Shown here one piece after another: positions 25,712-34,863 of a stretch of DNA of 41,635 nt. Origin of the DNA: JAAYJR01 sp964563975 (GTDB lineage: Bacteria; Bacteroidota; Bacteroidia; Bacteroidales; Prolixibacteraceae). Position numbers and translations under genes: made by a program. The notes below the pieces were generated by a model. It saw only the letters and a program-made list of their open reading frames with translations, was not told where the DNA came from and ran no database searches. The stretch's first letter is position 1, and every line of letters starts with the position of its first letter. The DNA lies in contig CAZLZJ010000016.1 in NCBI GenBank assembly GCA_964563975.1, positions 1-41,635 on the forward strand, written 5' to 3'.

Positions 25712-26995
25712 ATGAATGTATTAATGTTTGGATGGGAGTTCCCACCTCACATTTCCGGGGGTCTGGGAACTGCATGTTACGGATTAACAAAAGGACTTGC
25801 AGCCATAGATGGCATAGAGGTCAGGTTTGTTGTGCCAAAAGCTTTTGGTGATGAAGATCAGTCAACAATCCGGCTTATCGGAGCAAACACCGTACCCGTT
25901 TCATCAAAAGTAATAACTTTTAACGAACCGGGTAATGAAGTTGAGTATCTCCAGATTAAATCAGGAATTATTCCATATGTAAGCGAAGAGGAGTTCTGGA
26001 AAATAAAACACCATAGCAGGGATAAAAAAATACGAGTAGTCAAAACCGATGAAAATCAAAAGATCAATTTTACCGGGAAATACGGTCCCGGACTCATAGA
26101 AGAGATAAAAAATTATGCCATCGTAGCCGAAGCAATAGCTTCCAACTATTCATTTGATATTATTCATGCTCATGACTGGCTTGCCTATCCGGCCGGAAGA
26201 GCAGCAAAAAAAGTTTCATCCAGACCGTTAGTTATACATGTCCATGCAACCGAATTTGACAGAAGCGGAGACAATGTTAATCCGACAGTCTATTCAATTG
26301 AAAGGGAAGGTATGGAAGCGGCCGACAAGATAATAGCGGTAAGTAACTATACTAAGCAAATTATTATAGATAAATATTTTATTGATCCGGCAAAAGTGGT
26401 TACCGTACATAATGCTGTTGAGCCTACAACAAAGCAGGAAAAAATGATGAAAAAAGGGGTAACAGATAAAGTTGTAACATTTTTAGGCAGGATAACAATG
26501 CAAAAAGGTCCTGAATATTTTATCGAGGCTGCATATCTTGTGCTGAAAAAAATGAATAATATAAGGTTCGTAATGGCAGGAAGCGGCGATAAAATGGACG
26601 AGATGATAGCAAGAATTGCACAACTTGGCATGGCCGACAAATTTCATTTTACCGGATTCCTGAAAGGTGACAATGTTACTCAGCTGCTAATGATGACAGA
26701 TGTTTTTGTTATGCCTTCGGTATCCGAACCATTTGGGATAGTCCCATTGGAAGCAATGCACGCAGGTGTGCCTGTAATTATTTCAAATCAGTCAGGCGTT
26801 TCTGAAATTCTTAATTATGCAATAAAAATTGACTTCTGGGATACATTTGCCATGGCAGATGCAATTTACGGTATTTTAAACTACCCATCCATGTCAGAAT
26901 ATTTAAAAAAAGCAGGTAAAAAGGAGGTTAAAGAGTTTAAGTGGGAAAAAACAGCAAAAAATGTAATGAGAATATATGAAAGTCTTATTGCCTGA
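25712..26995 (+). CDS. GT4/GT5-like glycogen synthase (glycosyltransferase)
   Basis: A 427-residue GT-B glycosyltransferase. It starts MNVLMFGWEFPPHISGGLGT, which resembles the N-terminus of glycogen synthases but has I-S-G-G where ADP-glucose-dependent GlgA has K-T-G-G. The middle shows IHAHDWLAYPAGRAA, and the C-terminal donor site holds FLGRITMQKGPEYFIEA and the E-x7-E motif in SEPFGIVPLEAM. Its position among branching, debranching and phosphorylase genes makes chain elongation of glycogen the most likely role. Donor (ADP- or UDP-glucose) cannot be told. A 102-bp non-coding spacer separates it from the debranching enzyme. Confidence 0.82.
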   Translation: MNVLMFGWEFPPHISGGLGTACYGLTKGLAAIDGIEVRFVVPKAFGDEDQSTIRLIGANTVPVSSKVITFNEPGNEVEYLQIKSGIIPYVSEEEFWKIKHHSRDKKIRVVKTDENQKINFTGKYGPGLIEEIKNYAIVAEAIASNYSFDIIHAHDWLAYPAGRAAKKVSSRPLVIHVHATEFDRSGDNVNPTVYSIEREGMEAADKIIAVSNYTKQIIIDKYFIDPAKVVTVHNAVEPTTKQEKMMKKGVTDKVVTFLGRITMQKGPEYFIEAAYLVLKKMNNIRFVMAGSGDKMDEMIARIAQLGMADKFHFTGFLKGDNVTQLLMMTDVFVMPSVSEPFGIVPLEAMHAGVPVIISNQSGVSEILNYAIKIDFWDTFAMADAIYGILNYPSMSEYLKKAGKKEVKEFKWEKTAKNVMRIYESLIA

Positions 26996-27015
26996 TAGCA
27001 TAAAATGATATTGCC

Positions 27016-28344
27016 ATGAAATCGATATGTTTACTGTTTCAGATTCACCAACCGTTGCGGCAGCGCCGTTACAGATTTTTTGATATTGGAAACGATCACT
27101 ATTATTATGACGATTACAGCAACGAAACCATCATCAGAAACCTTTCGGAAAAATGTTACCTCCCCGCAAACAACTTATTGCTGAAAATGGCAAAACAGTT
27201 AAAAGGTAAATTGAAAATTGCTTTTTCCATTACAGGAGTTGCTTTGGAACAATTTGAAATTTATGCACCTGAGGTAATCTCTTCATTTAAAAAACTCAAC
27301 AATACGGGTTCTGTTGAGTTCCTTTCAGAAACCTGGTCACACTCCCTGTCATCATTAAAAAACAAACGGGCATTTGAAAGCCAGGTTAAAATGCATGAAG
27401 AGCTGATATTAAGGCTATTCGGACAAAAACCTACAGTTTTCAGGAATACTGAAATGATATATTCTGATGAAATTGGTTCTCATATTTATAAAATGGGTTA
27501 CAAAGGTATGGTTACCGAAGGTCCAAGGCATATACTTGGCTGGAAAAGTCCGAACTTTGTTTATGTAAATGCCCTCAACCCGCGGTTAAAAGTGCTGATG
27601 CGTAACTTTAAACTGAGCGATGATATCACCTTCCGTTTCTCAAATAAGTCGTGGTCAGAATATCCCCTGACATCAAAAAAGTTTATTGAGTGGATAAACA
27701 ACCTAAACCCCCGCGAAGAAGTGATCAATCTCTTTCTGAATTATGACACCTTTGGAGGAATACAGCCGGCAGAAAGCGGAATTCTCGAATTTTTAAAATA
27801 CTTTATAATTGAAGTGGCAAAAGAGGATAAGCTCAAATTTGCCACTCCTTCCGAAATAATCAGGAATATACAACCTGTTTCGGCAGTAAATGTTCCCCAC
27901 CCCATCTCCTGGGCTGATGAAGAACGCGATCTTACTGCCTGGTTAGGCAATGATATGCAAAAAGAAGCATTCACTAAGCTATACACCATGTGCGACCGGA
28001 TGAAGGTGTGTGATAACGAAAAACTTATAAAAGACTGGAATTATCTGCAGGTAAGTGACCATTTTTACTATATGTGTACAAAAATGTTCTCAAATGGTGA
28101 AGTCCATGGCTTTTTTAATCCCTTCGACTCACCATATGAGGCCTTTATAAATTATATGAATATTTTGAGCGATTTTAAAATCAGATTAAATTCAGCAATA
28201 CCCGTAAAAAAAGTTGAACAGGAAATTGCTGCCCTTCATCAGCTGATTCAGGATAAGGATAAAAAAATAAAAAAATTGGAAACAGAGCTGAATGCCCTTC
28301 AAAATCTGAAGAAATCAGCAAAAAGAATTAAACCGCGAAAATAA
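27016..28344 (+). CDS. GH57 alpha-amylase family protein with C-terminal coiled coil
   Basis: A 442-residue GH57 member. Family motifs in order: FQIHQPLR (about residues 8-15), the GV block in SITGVALEQ, the nucleophile E146 in FRNTEMIYSD, the acid/base D244 in NYDTFGG, and ATPSEII. GH57 includes amylases, 4-alpha-glucanotransferases and branching enzymes; the motifs alone do not separate these, though amylase-type is most consistent with length. From about residue 395 the chain becomes a Lys/Glu/Leu-rich coiled coil ending in a basic KRIKPRK tail. No signal peptide, so it acts on cytoplasmic glucan. It begins 20 bp after the synthase and is surely co-transcribed. Confidence 0.88.
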   Translation: MKSICLLFQIHQPLRQRRYRFFDIGNDHYYYDDYSNETIIRNLSEKCYLPANNLLLKMAKQLKGKLKIAFSITGVALEQFEIYAPEVISSFKKLNNTGSVEFLSETWSHSLSSLKNKRAFESQVKMHEELILRLFGQKPTVFRNTEMIYSDEIGSHIYKMGYKGMVTEGPRHILGWKSPNFVYVNALNPRLKVLMRNFKLSDDITFRFSNKSWSEYPLTSKKFIEWINNLNPREEVINLFLNYDTFGGIQPAESGILEFLKYFIIEVAKEDKLKFATPSEIIRNIQPVSAVNVPHPISWADEERDLTAWLGNDMQKEAFTKLYTMCDRMKVCDNEKLIKDWNYLQVSDHFYYMCTKMFSNGEVHGFFNPFDSPYEAFINYMNILSDFKIRLNSAIPVKKVEQEIAALHQLIQDKDKKIKKLETELNALQNLKKSAKRIKPRK

Positions 28345-28425
28345 AAACCATACTGTTTCTAAAATAAATAAAGCCTTTTTACAAAATATTGACCTGCCTG
28401 AGTTCCCATACCAAAATAGAAAGTG

Positions 28426-28433
28426 TATTTTTG
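28426..28433 (+). promoter_or_regulatory. Predicted -7 box upstream of glgP
   Basis: TATTTTTG followed by CA fits TAnnTTTG. No TTG lies at the normal -33 distance. The start of transcription would be near 28440, about 28 nt before the glgP ATG at 28468. It shows that the phosphorylase may be expressed separately from the upstream glycogen genes. Confidence 0.38.
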
Positions 28434-28467
28434 CACCCTAACAAATAAATTATCAACATTCATTAAT

Positions 28468-31035
28468 ATGAGCCCGGAAATAAAAAGAAATTTACAGGAA
28501 GAACAACCGGTTTGGAAAAAAATCATAGTTGAATCGCACCTCCCCGACTCGCTCTACCCCCTCAGGGAGTTATCAAGAAATCTTTGGTGGGTCTGGAATA
28601 ACAGCGGAAGAGAGCTATTTGAATATATTGACAAAAACCTTTGGAAAGAGAAGGAACACAATCCGGTTTTTATGCTTGCCGAGGTTAACTACAAACGTTT
28701 CCAGGAGCTTGAAAATGACGAATATTTTATTTCTGAAATGCATAAAGTATTTGATCAGTTCAACCGGTATATTGATGAAAGAAAAGAGCTGCCGCTGCCT
28801 CAGATTGCATACTTTAGCATGGAATACGGGCTTCACGATTCTTTAAAAATATTTTCAGGCGGATTGGGAGTATTGGCAGGAGACTATCTTAAACAAGCCA
28901 GCGACATGAAAGTTAACTTGGTGGGAGTTGGATTACTATACCGCTACGGGTATTTTAAACAGGTACTGAATCTTCATGGAGAGCAGTTGGCAACCTATGA
29001 ATTTCAGGACTTCTCAAAAATTCCTGTCCAACCGGTTTTAGACTCAAACGGCGAATGGATGAAAATAGAGATTGAACTGCCCGGCCGTATAATGTTTGCA
29101 CATATTCTTCAGGTTAACGTCGGCTCGGTTAAACTTTTCCTTCTCGATTCAGATATGCCTGAAAACAGAGAAGAAGACAGGTATGTTACACACCACCTCT
29201 ATGGCGGCGATAAGGAAAACCGGCTTAAACAAGAGATACTTTTGGGCATCGGTGGTATTAAAGCCCTTAACAAACTTGGCTACAATCCTGATATATATCA
29301 CTGTAATGAAGGTCATTCGGCATTTATAGGATTAGAGCGGATAATCAACATAATTGAAAAGTATGGTTTGACATTTTATGAAGCCAGAGAGGTGGTCAGA
29401 TCATCAACCGTATTTACCACACACACCCCGGTACCTGCAGGACATGACTCTTTTCACAATGATCTTTTTAAGTATTACATGAAATCCTATCAACCCAAAA
29501 TGGGGATCGGATGGGATGAATTTGACATGCTTGGGAAAGCCGGCCCGTCTGAAGAGTACTTCAATATGAGCTATCTGGCATGCAATCTTTCACAAGGGAT
29601 TAACGGAGTCAGTATGCTGCATGGAAAGGTCAGCAAATCAGTTCTTAAATCACTTTATAAAGGTTATCTGGAAGAAGAACTTGAAATAGGATATGTTACT
29701 AACGGAGTTCACTACTCCACATGGACGGCCCAGGAGTGGAAAAGTGTTCATCAGGAATATTTTTCAACTGATTTCCAACAAAACCTTCTCAATTTTGAAG
29801 CATGGGACCATATTTATCAGGTACCTGACGAAAAGATATGGGAAATACGCAAGACCCTGAGAGTTAAAATGATTAATTACTTCAAAGAAAAATTTTCCGA
29901 TAGCTGGATAAAGAGAAACGAAAATCCGAAGCTGATAAGTGAAGTGATGGGCAAACTAAACCCCAATGCCCTTACTATAGGGTTTGCAAGACGTTTTGCA
30001 ACCTATAAAAGGGGATACCTTCTCTTCAGGGACCTTGACAGGCTTTCAAAAATTGTAAATAACCCCGACTGTCCGGTACAATTTATTTTTGCCGGCAAAG
30101 CACATCCTGCAGATAAAGCGGGGCAAGACCTTATAAAATATATTGTAGAGATATCAAAACGACCTGAATTCAGGGGAAAAATTCTATTTATACAAAATTA
30201 CGATATGAACCTGGCTAAAATGATGCTGCAAGGTGTTGATGTCTGGTTAAATACTCCCACAAGACCTCTTGAAGCTTCAGGAACAAGCGGCCAAAAAGGG
30301 ATAATGAACGGAACTCTCCACTTTTCAGTTTTGGATGGATGGTGGGTTGAAGGATATAAGAAAAATGCCGGATGGGCACTTCCTGCTGAAAGAGCTTATG
30401 ATGTGCAGGATTTTCAGGATGAATTGGATGCAGAAACTATTTATAATTTACTTGAAGGAGAAATAGTTAAATTATTTTATGATCGTAATAAAGAGGGAAT
30501 CCCGGCAGAGTGGATTAACTATATTAAAAATACAATCGCCTTAGTGGCTCCCAATTTTACATCTGCCAGAATGATGACAGACTATTTTAACAGATATTAT
30601 ATACCTCAGTATGAGAGAACCCGAAATATTATAAATGAAAATTTCAAGTGGGCAAAAGAACTTTCAGCATGGAAGTACAAAATATTGGGGAAGTGGTATG
30701 ATATTGAATTAAAAAATATATTTATCAATGATGAGATTAATCATATTATGAAAATTGGAAAAAACTATCCGATGAAAGTAGAGCTGGACCTTAAGAGCTT
30801 ATCATGTAATGAAGTGGGAGTAGAACTGATCGTCACGGAAAACGGAAGTCGTGAAACACCGCAAATTGTTGAAAGTCTGGATTTTGAGGTGGAAAAAACA
30901 GAAGGTTCAATATGCTATTATATTTTAAACTATAAGCCGGTGCATCCGGGATCATTCAATTACGGTATAAGACTTTATCCGAAAAACCCGGGACTGCCTC
31001 ACCGGCAGGATTTTAAATATGTAAGATGGTTATAA
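28468..31035 (+). CDS. glgP: Alpha-glucan (glycogen) phosphorylase, short GT35 type
   Basis: The enzyme releases glucose 1-phosphate from the ends of alpha-1,4-glucan with phosphate and PLP. From ATG 28468 it has 855 residues. Residues about 25-130 match the DUF3417 N-terminal domain (LRELSRNLWWVWN). The catalytic part has IAYFSMEYGLHDSLKIFSGG, CNEGHSAF, TTHTPVPAGHD, IGFARRFATYKRG and the PLP site EASGTSGQKGIMNG with lysine about K610. This is the alpha-glucan phosphorylase subgroup, distinct from E. coli GlgP/MalP. The frame extends upstream to a GTG at 28423, but that region contains the promoter box and is not typical protein. Confidence 0.92.
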   Translation: MSPEIKRNLQEEQPVWKKIIVESHLPDSLYPLRELSRNLWWVWNNSGRELFEYIDKNLWKEKEHNPVFMLAEVNYKRFQELENDEYFISEMHKVFDQFNRYIDERKELPLPQIAYFSMEYGLHDSLKIFSGGLGVLAGDYLKQASDMKVNLVGVGLLYRYGYFKQVLNLHGEQLATYEFQDFSKIPVQPVLDSNGEWMKIEIELPGRIMFAHILQVNVGSVKLFLLDSDMPENREEDRYVTHHLYGGDKENRLKQEILLGIGGIKALNKLGYNPDIYHCNEGHSAFIGLERIINIIEKYGLTFYEAREVVRSSTVFTTHTPVPAGHDSFHNDLFKYYMKSYQPKMGIGWDEFDMLGKAGPSEEYFNMSYLACNLSQGINGVSMLHGKVSKSVLKSLYKGYLEEELEIGYVTNGVHYSTWTAQEWKSVHQEYFSTDFQQNLLNFEAWDHIYQVPDEKIWEIRKTLRVKMINYFKEKFSDSWIKRNENPKLISEVMGKLNPNALTIGFARRFATYKRGYLLFRDLDRLSKIVNNPDCPVQFIFAGKAHPADKAGQDLIKYIVEISKRPEFRGKILFIQNYDMNLAKMMLQGVDVWLNTPTRPLEASGTSGQKGIMNGTLHFSVLDGWWVEGYKKNAGWALPAERAYDVQDFQDELDAETIYNLLEGEIVKLFYDRNKEGIPAEWINYIKNTIALVAPNFTSARMMTDYFNRYYIPQYERTRNIINENFKWAKELSAWKYKILGKWYDIELKNIFINDEINHIMKIGKNYPMKVELDLKSLSCNEVGVELIVTENGSRETPQIVESLDFEVEKTEGSICYYILNYKPVHPGSFNYGIRLYPKNPGLPHRQDFKYVRWL

Positions 31036-31055
31036 CTAATAAAATCGATATCTAA

Positions 31056-31628
31056 ATGAGTTCAAATATTGTTGGTAATAAACTTAAAGAATTTCGCGAA
31101 TTCAGAAAAATATCAAGAGAAGAGCTGACTTTAAAGTCAAATCTCAACGAAGGGCAAATTGAAAAAATTGAAGAAGAAGGTGTAATGCCCTCGTTAGGCC
31201 ATCTGATAAAAATATCCAGAGCACTGGGTGTTCGTATAGGAACATTCCTGGATGATCAAAACCAGCCGGGTCCGGTCATTACAAGAGCCGGAGAAGAAAG
31301 ATCGGGCATAAGCTTTTCCACAAAAGAGGAATCATCACGCGAACATCTTAACTTTTTCTCTTTGGCACAGGATAAGTGCGGCAGGCATATGGAGCCTTTC
31401 ATTGTTGAAATTGAACCCTCACAGGAACCGGATTATAAACTCTCTACCCATGAGGGTGAAGAGTTCATCTATGTACTTGAAGGATGTGTCGAAATAAATT
31501 ATGGTAAAGATGTATACCGTATCGTTAAAGGTGACTCAATTTACTTAGATTCAATTGTAGAACATAATGTTCATGCGGGTGAAAACAAACCTGCCAAAAT
31601 TCTGGCAGTTGTTTATACCCCTTTTTGA
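31056..31628 (+). CDS. XRE-cupin transcriptional regulator
   Basis: A 190-residue two-domain protein. Residues 5-65 are an XRE-type helix-turn-helix (NKLKEFREFRKISREELTL, MPSLGHLIKISRALGV). Residues about 110-188 form a small cupin domain with HEGEEFIYVLEGCVEINYG, KGDSIYLDSIVEHNVHA and a C-terminal AVVYTPF. The cupin could bind a small ligand; histidines in HEGEE and EHNVHA could hold a metal. It precedes the acyl-CoA ligase by 17 bp, and this pairing is common in Bacteroidota, so regulation of its neighbour or of fatty acid use is a reasonable inference. It begins 20 bp after glgP. Confidence 0.88.
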   Translation: MSSNIVGNKLKEFREFRKISREELTLKSNLNEGQIEKIEEEGVMPSLGHLIKISRALGVRIGTFLDDQNQPGPVITRAGEERSGISFSTKEESSREHLNFFSLAQDKCGRHMEPFIVEIEPSQEPDYKLSTHEGEEFIYVLEGCVEINYGKDVYRIVKGDSIYLDSIVEHNVHAGENKPAKILAVVYTPF

Positions 31629-31645
31629 AAATCAAAAAGCAATAG

Positions 31646-33298
31646 ATGGAACTACTTAACTATACCTTAGGGGAGATGCTGGAAAAATGGGCTTTTGAAA
31701 CCCCTGACAAAGATTTTATAATCTATCCTGACCGGAATTTAAGATTTACATACAGGCAATTTAATGAACGGGTAAACAACCTTGCCAAAGGCTTACTCTA
31801 TATTGGAGTAAAGCCGGGAGATAAGGTAGGGGTATGGGCAAAAAATGTACCCGACTGGACTGCTTTTATGTTTGCCACAGCTAAAATTGGAGCTATTCTC
31901 GTAACTGTCAACACCAGCTATAAAAGTACTGAACTTGAGTATCTGTTGCAAGATGCCGATATAAATACATTGTGCCTTGCCGATGGATATAAAGAGAGTG
32001 ACTTTGTAAAAATGGTATATAAGCTTATCCCTGAGATAAAAGAAAACGCCAGAGGTAATCTGAAAAGTGAAAAATTTCCCGAATTAAAAAATATTGTTTT
32101 CATTGGCCAGGAAAAACACCGGGGTATGTACAATACCGCAGAACTGATACTTTTGGGAAATCATGTCGACGATTTTGAAATTGAGGACATATCAAAATCC
32201 ATTAACTGTCACGACGTGGTAAATATGCAATATACATCAGGAACCACCGGCTTTCCAAAAGGAGTCATGCTTTCTCACCATAACATTATTAATAATGGAT
32301 ATGCCACAGGCGAATGTATGAAGTTCAGTTCAAAAGAAAAAGTACTTATATGTGTCCCCCTTTTCCACTGTTTTGGATGTGTACTGGCTATGTGTGCTAT
32401 AATTACGCATGGTGCAACTGCAGTCTTCAATGAGGAGTTTGATCCTCTTCTGGTACTGGCCTCTGTAGAAAAAGAGAAGTGCACTGCCCTTTACGGGGTA
32501 CCAACAATGTTTATTGCCGAACTTAACCACCCCATGTTTGACATGTTTGATCTCAGCTCATTAAGAACAGGCATCATGGCCGGTGCCCCATGCCCGATAG
32601 AGATAATGAACCAGGTAATGGTCAAAATGAATATGAGAGATATAATCATTGTATATGGCCTGACCGAATCATCACCCGGAATGACCGCAACCCGGGCTCA
32701 TAATCCACCGGAAGTGAAATGCACAACTGTTGGATTTGAATATCCCAATGTTGAAGTAAAAATAGTTAATCCCGATACGGGAGAAGAGTGCAAAACCGGA
32801 GAGCAGGGAGAGATATGCTGCCGGGGTTATAATGTTATGAAAGGGTACTACAAAAACCCCGAAGCTACCAAAAATGCAATTGACAGCAATGGATGGCTGC
32901 ATTCAGGAGATCTGGGACTTAAAACGGAAGATGGCTTTTACCGGATTACAGGCAGAATAAAGGATATGATTATAAGGGGAGGAGAAAATGTTTATCCACG
33001 TGAAATTGAAAATTTCTTATACCGGATGCCGCAAATTGAAACTGTTGAAGTTACAGGTATACCAAGCGCAAGATATGGAGAAGAAGTAGCTGCATTTATC
33101 AGGATAAATAAGGGCAAATCTTTAACAGAAGAGGAGGTAACCGATTTTTGCAGAGGTAAAATTGCACGTTACAAAGCTCCCAAATATGTATTTTTTATTG
33201 ATGAATTTCCAATGACCGCAAGCGGAAAAATACAAAAATATAAGTTAAGTGAACTGGGCCTCAGCCTATGCGAAAAAAAAGGAATCATTGTTAAGTAA
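31646..33298 (+). CDS. AMP-dependent acyl-CoA synthetase
   Basis: A 550-residue ANL-superfamily ligase that would activate a fatty or other carboxylic acid to its CoA thioester through an acyl-adenylate. Visible motifs: P-loop MQYTSGTTGFPKGVMLSHHN (about residues 193-212), YGLTESSPGMTATR, WLHSGDLGLKTEDGFYRITGRIKD, the hinge/A8 region GGENVYPREIENFLY, and the catalytic lysine in TASGKIQKYKL. Overall similarity is to the medium/long-chain FadD-like group. Substrate chain length cannot be set from sequence. It lies between the XRE-cupin gene and pyrH (9-bp gap), so pyrH may be carried on the same transcript. Confidence 0.9.
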   Translation: MELLNYTLGEMLEKWAFETPDKDFIIYPDRNLRFTYRQFNERVNNLAKGLLYIGVKPGDKVGVWAKNVPDWTAFMFATAKIGAILVTVNTSYKSTELEYLLQDADINTLCLADGYKESDFVKMVYKLIPEIKENARGNLKSEKFPELKNIVFIGQEKHRGMYNTAELILLGNHVDDFEIEDISKSINCHDVVNMQYTSGTTGFPKGVMLSHHNIINNGYATGECMKFSSKEKVLICVPLFHCFGCVLAMCAIITHGATAVFNEEFDPLLVLASVEKEKCTALYGVPTMFIAELNHPMFDMFDLSSLRTGIMAGAPCPIEIMNQVMVKMNMRDIIIVYGLTESSPGMTATRAHNPPEVKCTTVGFEYPNVEVKIVNPDTGEECKTGEQGEICCRGYNVMKGYYKNPEATKNAIDSNGWLHSGDLGLKTEDGFYRITGRIKDMIIRGGENVYPREIENFLYRMPQIETVEVTGIPSARYGEEVAAFIRINKGKSLTEEEVTDFCRGKIARYKAPKYVFFIDEFPMTASGKIQKYKLSELGLSLCEKKGIIVK

Positions 33299-33307
33299 AC
33301 CATTATC

Positions 33308-34015
33308 ATGATCAAATATAAACGAATACTATTAAAACTAAGCGGCGAAGCATTTATGGGAAGCCGAAATTACGGAATCGATGAAGCAGTTATTGAAGAT
33401 TATGCAAAACAGATTGCCGGGTTAATCTCTTTAAAAGTGCAGGTTGCCATAGTGATCGGAGGAGGGAATATTTTCAGGGGGCTAAAAGGAACTTCTTTGG
33501 GATTCGACAGGGTTACAGGAGATCAGATAGGCATGCTGGCAACAATCATTAACAGCCTGGCACTTAAATCCGCCTTAATTAACGCGGGAGTAAAAGCAAC
33601 TGTTTTCACTTCAATCAGAATGGAACCCATAGGAACTTTTTATACTAAGGAAAAAGCAGTTGAAGCCATGACAAATGGTGAAATTGCAATTATTGCAGGA
33701 GGAACCGGAAACCCCTACTTCACAACAGATACTGCAAGTGCCCTTCGGGCAATTGAAACCGAAGCAGAAATAATGCTTAAAGGCACAAGGGTTGATGGTA
33801 TATACACTGCTGATCCTGAAAAAGATACAAAAGCAAAAAAATTTGATCAAATAAGCTACGACGAAATATACAGATTAAATTTAAAAGTTATGGACCTAAC
33901 TGCCATTACACTTTGTAAAGAGAACAACTTACCCTTGCTTGTATTTAATATGAATAAAAAGGGGTCTCTCCTAAATATATTAAAAGGAGAAAATATTGGC
34001 ACTTTGGTTAAATAA
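33308..34015 (+). CDS. pyrH: UMP kinase
   Basis: PyrH phosphorylates UMP to UDP in pyrimidine nucleotide synthesis. The 235-residue protein has the bacterial UMP kinase pattern: KRILLKLSGEAFMG, VIGGGNIFRG, DQIGMLATIINSLAL, GGTGNPYFTTDTASALRA, and VDGIYTADPEKD. Length is normal. The usual bacterial neighbour tsf is not here; instead an acyl-CoA ligase precedes it, and frr follows with its own promoter 38 bp after the pyrH stop. Confidence 0.96.
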   Translation: MIKYKRILLKLSGEAFMGSRNYGIDEAVIEDYAKQIAGLISLKVQVAIVIGGGNIFRGLKGTSLGFDRVTGDQIGMLATIINSLALKSALINAGVKATVFTSIRMEPIGTFYTKEKAVEAMTNGEIAIIAGGTGNPYFTTDTASALRAIETEAEIMLKGTRVDGIYTADPEKDTKAKKFDQISYDEIYRLNLKVMDLTAITLCKENNLPLLVFNMNKKGSLLNILKGENIGTLVK

Positions 34016-34052
34016 AAAGCCTCCGGACAAGTAAGAAAAGAGAAGGAATAAT

Positions 34053-34082
34053 TTTGATGTAAAAATATTTTTTTTATTTTTG
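34053..34082 (+). promoter_or_regulatory. Predicted promoter of frr
   Basis: TTTG (34053-34056), an 18-bp T/A-rich spacer and TATTTTTG (34075-34082) match the Bacteroidota consensus, with a spacer slightly short of the common 19-21 bp. Transcription would start near 34089, about 42 nt upstream of the frr ATG. Confidence 0.48.
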
Positions 34083-34130
34083 CTTTTGTTCGTTAAAAAG
34101 TTTTTATAAAAGTATATTATAACCTGACCA

Positions 34131-34694
34131 ATGCAAAAAGACGTAGCTTCAGTAACAGAACAGTGTAAAACAAAGATGGACGCTGCAATTAATTACTTGG
34201 AAAAAGAGCTGATACATATCAGGGCAGGAAAAGCATCACCGGCTATGCTGGATAGTGTTCAGGTAGAATATTACGGTAGCAATACACTCCTTAGCCAGGT
34301 ATCCAATATCAGCACGCCGGATCCAAAAACCATTGCTATCCAGCCATGGGAAAAAAGTATGATCCCGGTTATTGAAAAAGCCATTATGGCAGCAAATTTA
34401 GGCTTTAATCCTGAAAATAACGGTGAAATTATAAGGATTAATGTTCCCGCCCTGACCGAAGAGAGAAGGAAACAACTTGTCAGGCAGGTAAACAAAGAGG
34501 GTGAAACTGCAAAAGTCAGTATCAGGAATGCAAGAAAAGATGCTAACACCCTGCTTAAAAAACTTCTTAATGAAGGGCTGTCTGAAGATATCAAAAAAGA
34601 TATTGAAAATAAAGTGCAAAAACTTACGGATGACTATATTGAAAAAATAAATATTTTGGTGAAGGCCAGGGAAAAAGATATTATGACAATTTAA
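34131..34694 (+). CDS. frr: Ribosome recycling factor
   Basis: RRF splits post-termination ribosomes together with EF-G. The 187-residue protein has the conserved features LEKELIHIRAGKASPAMLDSV, QVSNISTPDPKTIAIQPWEKSM, NLGFNPENNGEIIRINVPALTEERR and VSIRNARKDAN. Length (about 185) is typical. The gene has its own promoter upstream and a strong intrinsic terminator about 50 bp downstream, so it appears to be a single-gene transcription unit. Confidence 0.97.
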   Translation: MQKDVASVTEQCKTKMDAAINYLEKELIHIRAGKASPAMLDSVQVEYYGSNTLLSQVSNISTPDPKTIAIQPWEKSMIPVIEKAIMAANLGFNPENNGEIIRINVPALTEERRKQLVRQVNKEGETAKVSIRNARKDANTLLKKLLNEGLSEDIKKDIENKVQKLTDDYIEKINILVKAREKDIMTI

Positions 34695-34746
34695 TTTTTC
34701 TGGTTTTTCTGTTTTCTGAACATTGTTTAATTGTTTTCATGGCTTT

Positions 34747-34775
34747 AAGGCAGCTTACAAAAGCTGCCTTTTTTT
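34747..34775 (+). terminator. Intrinsic terminator after frr
   Basis: A perfect 10-bp stem, AAGGCAGCTT (34747-34756) with AAGCTGCCTT (34761-34770), a 4-nt ACAA loop, and a run of seven T (34769-34775). This is the clearest Rho-independent terminator in the window. Confidence 0.9.
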
Positions 34776-34863
34776 ATTGAATAATAATGGTTTCATTCGA
34801 AAATTATTATCTTCGTAGCTCTAAATTTTTAAATAAGATTTGCATTATAATAACTGAAAATTA

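Noticed and set aside
25651..25851. 66-codon open frame just before and overlapping the glycogen synthase start
   Set aside because: It overlaps the conserved N-terminus of the synthase in another frame and has no family resemblance. It does not explain the 102-bp spacer.
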